Source: an uncultured Dorea sp.
GTDB taxonomy: Bacteria > Bacillota > Clostridia > Lachnospirales > Lachnospiraceae
Assembly: GCA_910584265.1 (NCBI GenBank)
Contig: CAJTZE010000033.1
Location: forward strand, 1 to 37,507
DNA length: 37,507 nt
Direction: 5' to 3'
Numbering within the stretch: the stretch's first letter is position 1; each line of letters begins with the position of its first letter. Position numbers and translations under genes: made by a program. The notes beneath the pieces were generated by a model that ran no database searches, was not told the DNA's origin, and worked only from the letters and a program-made list of their open reading frames with translations. Positions 33,467-37,507 of the stretch are shown here, one piece after another.

Positions 33467-34756
33467 ATGGAAATCACACCAGCCAAAAAGCTCCGCGGGG
33501 AGGTCACGATCCCCGGCGACAAATCCATTTCCCACCGCTCCGTCATGTTTGGAGCCATTGCTAAGGGAACCACAGAAATTGCCAATTTCCTGCAGGGCGC
33601 GGACTGCCTTGCGACCATAGGCTGCTTTCAAAGCATGGGAATTGATATTGAGAATACACCAGACCGGATTCTGGTACACGGCAGGGGACTTCACGGACTA
33701 ACAAAGCCCTCCGGCATCCTGAACACCGGAAACAGCGGCACCACCACACGCCTGATCTCAGGCATTCTTGCCGGGCAGTCCTTTTCTACCGTGCTCTCCG
33801 GGGATGAATCCTTAAATTCCAGACCAATGGCACGTATCATGGAACCCTTAAATTCCATGGGGGCGCGCATTACCAGTATCAACGGAAATAACTGCGCTCC
33901 TCTTCAGATTGACCCCGGCGCTCTCCACGGATTTTCGTATGAATCCAACGTGGCATCCGCACAGGTCAAATCCGCCATTCTTCTCGCCGGACTTTATGCT
34001 GACGGCGAAACCTCTGTTACAGAGCCGGTACTGTCCCGCAACCACACGGAACTGATGTTAAACAGCTTCGGCGCCAGAGTTTCCTCCAGAACAGAAGCAG
34101 ACGGACGGGCTTTAGCCTCCGTCCTGCCATGTGAAGAATTGTATGGACAGAAAATCACGGTGCCCGGCGATATTTCCTCCGCCGCATATTTCATTGCGGC
34201 AGGGCTTTTAGTCCCCGGTTCGGAAATCCTGATCAAAAATGTAGGAATTAACCCGACCCGGGCAGGACTCCTGACTGTCTGTGAAAATATGGGCGCGGAT
34301 ATTACATACCTGAGCAAGACCTCTGCCGGAGGCGAGCCTGTGGCAGATATTCTGGTAAAGCACTCACCGCTGGAGGCCGTCACTGTAGAAGGAAGCATCA
34401 TTCCCACATTGATCGATGAGCTTCCCATGATTGCCGTTATGGCGGCATTTGCGAAAGGAACCACCATCATCCGGGATGCCGCAGAGCTGAAGGTAAAAGA
34501 AACCAACCGAATCAATACCGTCACAGAGAACCTAAAAGCCATGGGCGCAGATGTCACGCCGACAGATGACGGTATGGTCATCCGGGGACGCGGTACGCTG
34601 AAAGGCGCCCGCATCAACAGCCATCTGGACCACCGCATCGCCATGGCATTTGCCATAGCCGGACTTGCCGCCACAGGAACCACCGTTATTGAGGGAAGCC
34701 GGTGCGTAGACGTATCCTATCCGGCATTCTTTGAGACGCTGGATTCTCTAAAATAA
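33467..34756 (+). CDS. aroA: 3-phosphoshikimate 1-carboxyvinyltransferase (EPSP synthase)
   Basis: Condenses shikimate 3-phosphate with phosphoenolpyruvate, the sixth step of the shikimate pathway. The 429 residues match the family. The N-terminal PEP/shikimate site is GDKSISHRSVM, followed by NTGNSGTTTRLISG (the GNSGTT signature), and the C-terminal half has DELPMIAVMAAFAKG and the HLDHRIAMAFAIAG signature. ATG 33467 follows GAGGAA. After the N-terminal lysine-containing site the sequence resembles class II type enzymes (NSGTTTRL, with G-T where class I has N-A-G-T-A), but class was not settled. It is co-transcribed with tyrA. Confidence 0.97.
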   Translation: MEITPAKKLRGEVTIPGDKSISHRSVMFGAIAKGTTEIANFLQGADCLATIGCFQSMGIDIENTPDRILVHGRGLHGLTKPSGILNTGNSGTTTRLISGILAGQSFSTVLSGDESLNSRPMARIMEPLNSMGARITSINGNNCAPLQIDPGALHGFSYESNVASAQVKSAILLAGLYADGETSVTEPVLSRNHTELMLNSFGARVSSRTEADGRALASVLPCEELYGQKITVPGDISSAAYFIAAGLLVPGSEILIKNVGINPTRAGLLTVCENMGADITYLSKTSAGGEPVADILVKHSPLEAVTVEGSIIPTLIDELPMIAVMAAFAKGTTIIRDAAELKVKETNRINTVTENLKAMGADVTPTDDGMVIRGRGTLKGARINSHLDHRIAMAFAIAGLAATGTTVIEGSRCVDVSYPAFFETLDSLK

Positions 34757-34815
34757 TCTGGAATAATATTATTCTAAGGAAGCGTTTTAATCAGCGTTTC
34801 CAAAAAACAAAGCGA

Positions 34816-34849
34816 CCTTGGTATAAGCAAATTTGCACTTATACCAAGG
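34816..34849. terminator. hairpin between aroA and the minus-strand accessory genes
   Basis: Perfect 12-bp stem CCTTGGTATAAG / CTTATACCAAGG with a 10-nt loop. The plus-strand tail is GGCTTTTA after 6 bases; the minus side reads TCGCTTTGTTTTTTGG. It could end both converging genes. Confidence 0.6.
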
Positions 34850-34889
34850 CCACATGGCTTTTATCGTACTACATATCTTGCCGCCTCTT

Positions 34890-35348
34890 CTATTCTGGAA
34901 GATTTCTTTCTGCCAGCACCACTTCTCCATTCCCCACCACAATATCTACAAGAGTTCCCCGCTTATATTCTTTCCTCTGCTGCTTCTCTACAACCTGGCT
35001 CTGAAATTCCCCTTCGGAATCTCTATATCTTACTCTGAACGGCGATGACGTCTCTATCAGCCCTTTTCCTCTGTATACGCTCTCGATCGTCCTGATCTCT
35101 ATGTCCTTTAATCTTCGGTTCCATCTTAAAATCAGGCTGCCCAGCGTAAGAAAATATAATAACAGCATGATAAGAACCGCCAGCAGTGTGATTCTCCGTG
35201 CTACTGCAAGAAAGAATGTAATAAATGCTCCCTGATATAAAGCGGCAAACAGCAGCGTCTGCCTCCTCAATTTTAATTCTCTTTTCTTTGACCACTCCCG
35301 GTACTGTCCTGCTGAAAGCTGTCTTAATGGCATAAGCTCATACTTCAC
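34890..35348 (-). CDS. two-helix membrane protein of unknown function, possibly 5'-truncated
   Basis: The frame from GTG 35348 gives 152 residues with two hydrophobic helices (about 33-51 and 54-75), a basic linker and a C-terminal soluble domain of beta-type sequence (IETSSPFRVRYRDSEGEFQS and RGTLVDIVVGNGEVVLAE). The same frame stays open for about 28 codons upstream of GTG and encodes protein-like sequence (NSSLLAFDYYFREEPFKEWE) with no ATG, GTG or TTG before a stop. Either GTG 35348 is the start, or the gene lost its first part. The C-terminal part resembles NfeD-like or short beta domains only loosely. Function unknown. Confidence 0.65.
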   Translation of the reverse strand: MKYELMPLRQLSAGQYREWSKKRELKLRRQTLLFAALYQGAFITFFLAVARRITLLAVLIMLLLYFLTLGSLILRWNRRLKDIEIRTIESVYRGKGLIETSSPFRVRYRDSEGEFQSQVVEKQQRKEYKRGTLVDIVVGNGEVVLAERNLPE

Positions 35349-35421
35349 TTCTTCCCATTCTTTAAACGGCTCCTCTCTAAAATAATAATCAAATGCTAAA
35401 AGGCTGCTATTATATACCGCA

Positions 35422-35673
35422 TTAGTAACTGCTCAGATAAACCCAAAACACTATTCTATTAAATGAATTACTGCATAAAGAGGCAGACGCTATCAATGGG
35501 GTTAATACAGATAAATAAAAAATTCCACATAAAGAACACGCAATTGCAAAATGCATAATACTATCTGATTTATTTGCCTCCCGCACTTCCGATAGTATTC
35601 TTCCACATCCTAATATTGGAAAATTTATTAATGCAATCAAAATAATATAATCTCCCAACCCAAAACCCAACAT
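35422..35673 (-). CDS. small hydrophobic membrane protein of unknown function
   Basis: Eighty-three residues from ATG 35673, five bases after GAGGGAAG. It has two predicted membrane helices (about 6-25 and 43-66) and a C-terminal segment with Cys residues. No family was recognised. It lies just upstream of the possibly truncated 152-residue gene and may belong to the same transcript. It is in the AT-rich right-hand region. Confidence 0.55.
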   Translation of the reverse strand: MLGFGLGDYIILIALINFPILGCGRILSEVREANKSDSIMHFAIACSLCGIFYLSVLTPLIASASLCSNSFNRIVFWVYLSSY

Positions 35674-35904
35674 GATATCTTCCCTCACTTTTCTGAATTA
35701 ATATGCCGCACTTCACTCCCACTAAAATATGAATTCCTTTGTCTATAGTTATTGCCCCTTGCTTGTCCATGCATTTTATCATTATAAAAAAGAAATACGC
35801 TTATTTTTTAGAAATAGTAAAACACTTCCAGAGTATATAGCCTATGTTTTAGCCTGTATATGGTTCTATAGATTCACTTATTCTTCTTATAATTTCTTTT
35901 TCAG

Positions 35905-36219
35905 TTACCTCGGGAATATTTTTTCCAGTTTCTTTAGTCCAACAGCAAAAACTTTGCAAGTGGATTGAATTGTATTAATTCCAATCGTATTGATAAATTT
36001 ATCCTGAGCCTTGTTTTTCTCTGGATCAAGCAGCTCCATTTCCTCTATTTGAATCTTTGCTTGTATAAAGTAATATGCAGATCCATATAAATACATTTCT
36101 GCTACATTTCCTTTATATTCGAGTTCTTCAACTCTCATAACCTTCATCCTCCCCATATTTAAATCAATCTCTACACATATTCTTTCTCCATTCGCATTCC
36201 AACTTTTCTCAAATTTCAC
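35905..36219 (-). CDS. hypothetical protein, start uncertain
   Basis: From GTG 36219 (VKFEKSWNANGERICVEI) the frame has 104 residues; from ATG 36138, nine bases after GGGGAGG, it has 77. The longer frame from ATG 36261 starts inside a hairpin with a T run that looks like a terminator, so it is unlikely. The sequence MRVEELEYKGNVAEMYLYGS and IQAKIQIEEMELLDPEKNKAQ is protein-like, mixed helical and acidic, without membrane parts. No family was recognised. It follows the DUF4062 gene after a terminator. Confidence 0.4.
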   Translation of the reverse strand: MKFEKSWNANGERICVEIDLNMGRMKVMRVEELEYKGNVAEMYLYGSAYYFIQAKIQIEEMELLDPEKNKAQDKFINTIGINTIQSTCKVFAVGLKKLEKIFPR

Positions 36220-36322
36220 ATCTTTTCTCAAAATTGCGAAAAAGCACAAAAAAATCACCATATCGAAATATGATGATCTTCTACAATCAATATTATTTTC
36301 TTATTGCAAAATTTAGGCAAAA

Positions 36323-36358
36323 AATACCCACCATCGTTCTTAGTTTGATGGTTGGTAA
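36323..36358 (-). terminator. terminator of the DUF4062 gene
   Basis: TACCcACCATC / GATGGTtGGTA pair with one mismatch around an 11-nt loop, and the minus strand continues into TATTTTTTG. It lies 10 bp after the stop. A second weaker hairpin with T7 follows at about 36252-36281. Confidence 0.8.
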
Positions 36359-36367
36359 ATAATTAAT

Positions 36368-37363
36368 TTATTTTTTTACTGTTTTCAATTCTACCAAATA
36401 CCTGCTACCCTTTTCCGTAATAACAATTCCTTCAGCTACACCACCTTTAATTAAATTTGCTTGGTAATATTTTATTAAACCAAGCGCAGAAAGTTGTACT
36501 TTTACTGTCTGAGCACAATCATGATTTATATATGAGATATTAGCATTATAAGCATAATTTATTGCTTCTATCAATTTTCTACAAAATCCATCAAAATTTG
36601 TAGGTGCCGTAAGATATGGAGCAACAGCCGAAAAAATTTCATTCCATGTTAGAACTATTTCTATATCTTTTGAATAATGTTTACGCCTATCATCAAATCC
36701 TGTTAATGTTCCACGAATAGTAAATACATCATCTCCAAAAGCAATATTATCTGTTTCTCTCGTCAACTCATCATACTTTCTTTTTATCTCTTTATATTTT
36801 CTTTCAATGTTTTCCTTTTCTTTTCGCAATTCATTGATTTGAGATAATAACTCAACACTATCCTCAATATTTCCTCTTGTCCATCCCATTTGCGGATTGT
36901 TTGCAACTTCTTCTATTAGACTAATAATAACCGATGATATTAACTCAGATGATGTATGCCACATTTTACAAAGTCTTCCATCTGATACTTTAGACCTAAA
37001 TTTTTCTAATAATTCACGGTTTTTATCGTCTCGTTTTTCTACTGGCAGATTATCAGGATCATCATGAAGAAATGCTAATACAGGAATCCCTTTTTCAACT
37101 GCATAATCATATTCTTGCTCTGTAAAACTTTTTCCTGTGCTTGAATTTATAGAGCCATATCTTCCACCTATAATAAGAACATAATAATCACAAGTATCAA
37201 TAATTTTCTTGATATATTTAAACTGTTCATCGTTAGAAGCAGCAAACATTTCCATTCCTGCCGGTATATATTTAGCATTTAAAAGTCCCTGTATAATCGC
37301 TTTTCTCTCTTCTTCTAAATCTGTAAACGTGGAACTGACAAATACCTGATAGCGTTTATCCAT
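36368..37363 (-). CDS. DUF4062-domain protein with coiled coil
   Basis: Protein of 331 residues from ATG 37363 after GGAG/AAAGGAT. The N-terminal DUF4062 domain is clear: MDKRYQVFVSSTFTDLEEER, YVLIIGGRYGS and the GKSFTEQEYDYA motif. A charged coiled coil follows (about 170-204). The C-terminal 125 residues are of unknown fold, ending in LSALGLIKYY and GIVITEKGSRYLVEL, reminiscent of a winged helix. DUF4062 domains are TIR-like in some proteins and often occur at the N-terminus of STAND and defence proteins. No NTPase is fused here. It sits in the AT-rich accessory right end. Confidence 0.88.
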   Translation of the reverse strand: MDKRYQVFVSSTFTDLEEERKAIIQGLLNAKYIPAGMEMFAASNDEQFKYIKKIIDTCDYYVLIIGGRYGSINSSTGKSFTEQEYDYAVEKGIPVLAFLHDDPDNLPVEKRDDKNRELLEKFRSKVSDGRLCKMWHTSSELISSVIISLIEEVANNPQMGWTRGNIEDSVELLSQINELRKEKENIERKYKEIKRKYDELTRETDNIAFGDDVFTIRGTLTGFDDRRKHYSKDIEIVLTWNEIFSAVAPYLTAPTNFDGFCRKLIEAINYAYNANISYINHDCAQTVKVQLSALGLIKYYQANLIKGGVAEGIVITEKGSRYLVELKTVKK

Positions 37364-37434
37364 ATCCTTTATCTCCTGTCTATGTAATATAGGAAAATCA
37401 TATCACTCCATCCACCAACATTCAATTATCAAAC

Positions 37435-37463
37435 TCTTTAATAGCCTTTTAAGTTACTGTCAA
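37435..37463 (-). promoter_or_regulatory. possible promoter of the DUF4062 gene
   Basis: Minus-strand TTGACA and TAAAGA with 17-bp spacing, 70 bp before the start. The -10 is weak. Confidence 0.4.
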
Positions 37464-37507
37464 GTAATCGTTGGCAACTTTCTTTTTGATTTATCTTTTT
37501 GTTGAAA

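Noticed and set aside
33994..34683. 229-codon minus-strand frame
   Set aside because: Antisense shadow of aroA, low-complexity Ser/Ala/Pro sequence.
35729..35968. 79-codon plus-strand frame
   Set aside because: No ribosome site, aromatic-rich AT-driven composition, overlaps a better minus-strand frame.
1..37507. CRISPR arrays, tRNA and rRNA genes, transposases
   Set aside because: No regularly spaced repeats, cloverleaf-like sequences with CCA-type ends, or DDE transposase motifs were noticed on either strand.

Overview
The window reads as chromosome of a spore-forming Clostridia, most like a Lachnospiraceae gut anaerobe. This is inferred from spore-coat and GerMN genes, a T-box on leuS, strong GGAGG ribosome-binding sites, TTGACA/TATAAT-type promoters, and the gene orders argC-argJ-argB and gntP-dehydratase-KDPG aldolase-kinases. 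No rRNA, tRNA, CRISPR array or intact transposase was seen.

Layout. 1-5159 (minus): a run of comEA, OmpR-type regulator, histidine kinase, GerMN lipoprotein and comEC (cut by the left edge); the comEC frame is open to position 1 but has no good ATG. 5137-5568: a small DMT-type membrane protein. 5639-9323 (minus): argC, a GNAT gene, argJ and argB. These diverge across about 770 bp from argG (plus, 10091-11314). That gap holds an ARG-box-like palindrome and a small plus-strand gene (9703-9934) whose coding frame appears to shift +1 exactly at a TCC-TAG stop. 11474-12828 (plus): a class I amidotransferase-like hydrolase and two small coat-type proteins with sporulation-like promoters. 13072-14358: an aspartate aminotransferase of the Ic type. 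14453-17279 (minus): leuS with a full T-box leader and promoter. 17454-17876: a tiny P-loop protein. 18009-20633 (minus): an AEC transporter and a 534-residue membrane protein of unknown function.

20839-27913 (minus) is a sugar-acid catabolic operon: gluconate-type permease, IlvD/Edd-family dehydratase, KDPG aldolase and two different PfkB kinases. Together they could take up an aldonate, dehydrate it to 2-keto-3-deoxygluconate, phosphorylate it and split it to pyruvate and glyceraldehyde 3-phosphate. A FadR-type regulator lies upstream, and ACATCTGATGT-like sites flank the permease promoter and the regulator's own promoter. A 132-bp element with 27-bp inverted ends sits between that regulator and an EF-G paralogue (28110-30185) with altered GTPase motifs.

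30292-31994 (minus) is a two-gene module, an AAA-type ATPase overlapping a DUF4276/TOPRIM-like gene by one base, which resembles two-gene antiphage systems. tyrA and aroA (plus) follow. The right end, 34890-37507, is more AT-rich and accessory: small hypothetical genes, one apparently missing its 5' end, and a DUF4062 gene with its own promoter and terminator.

All family names come from reading motifs by eye. No database or structure search was run.
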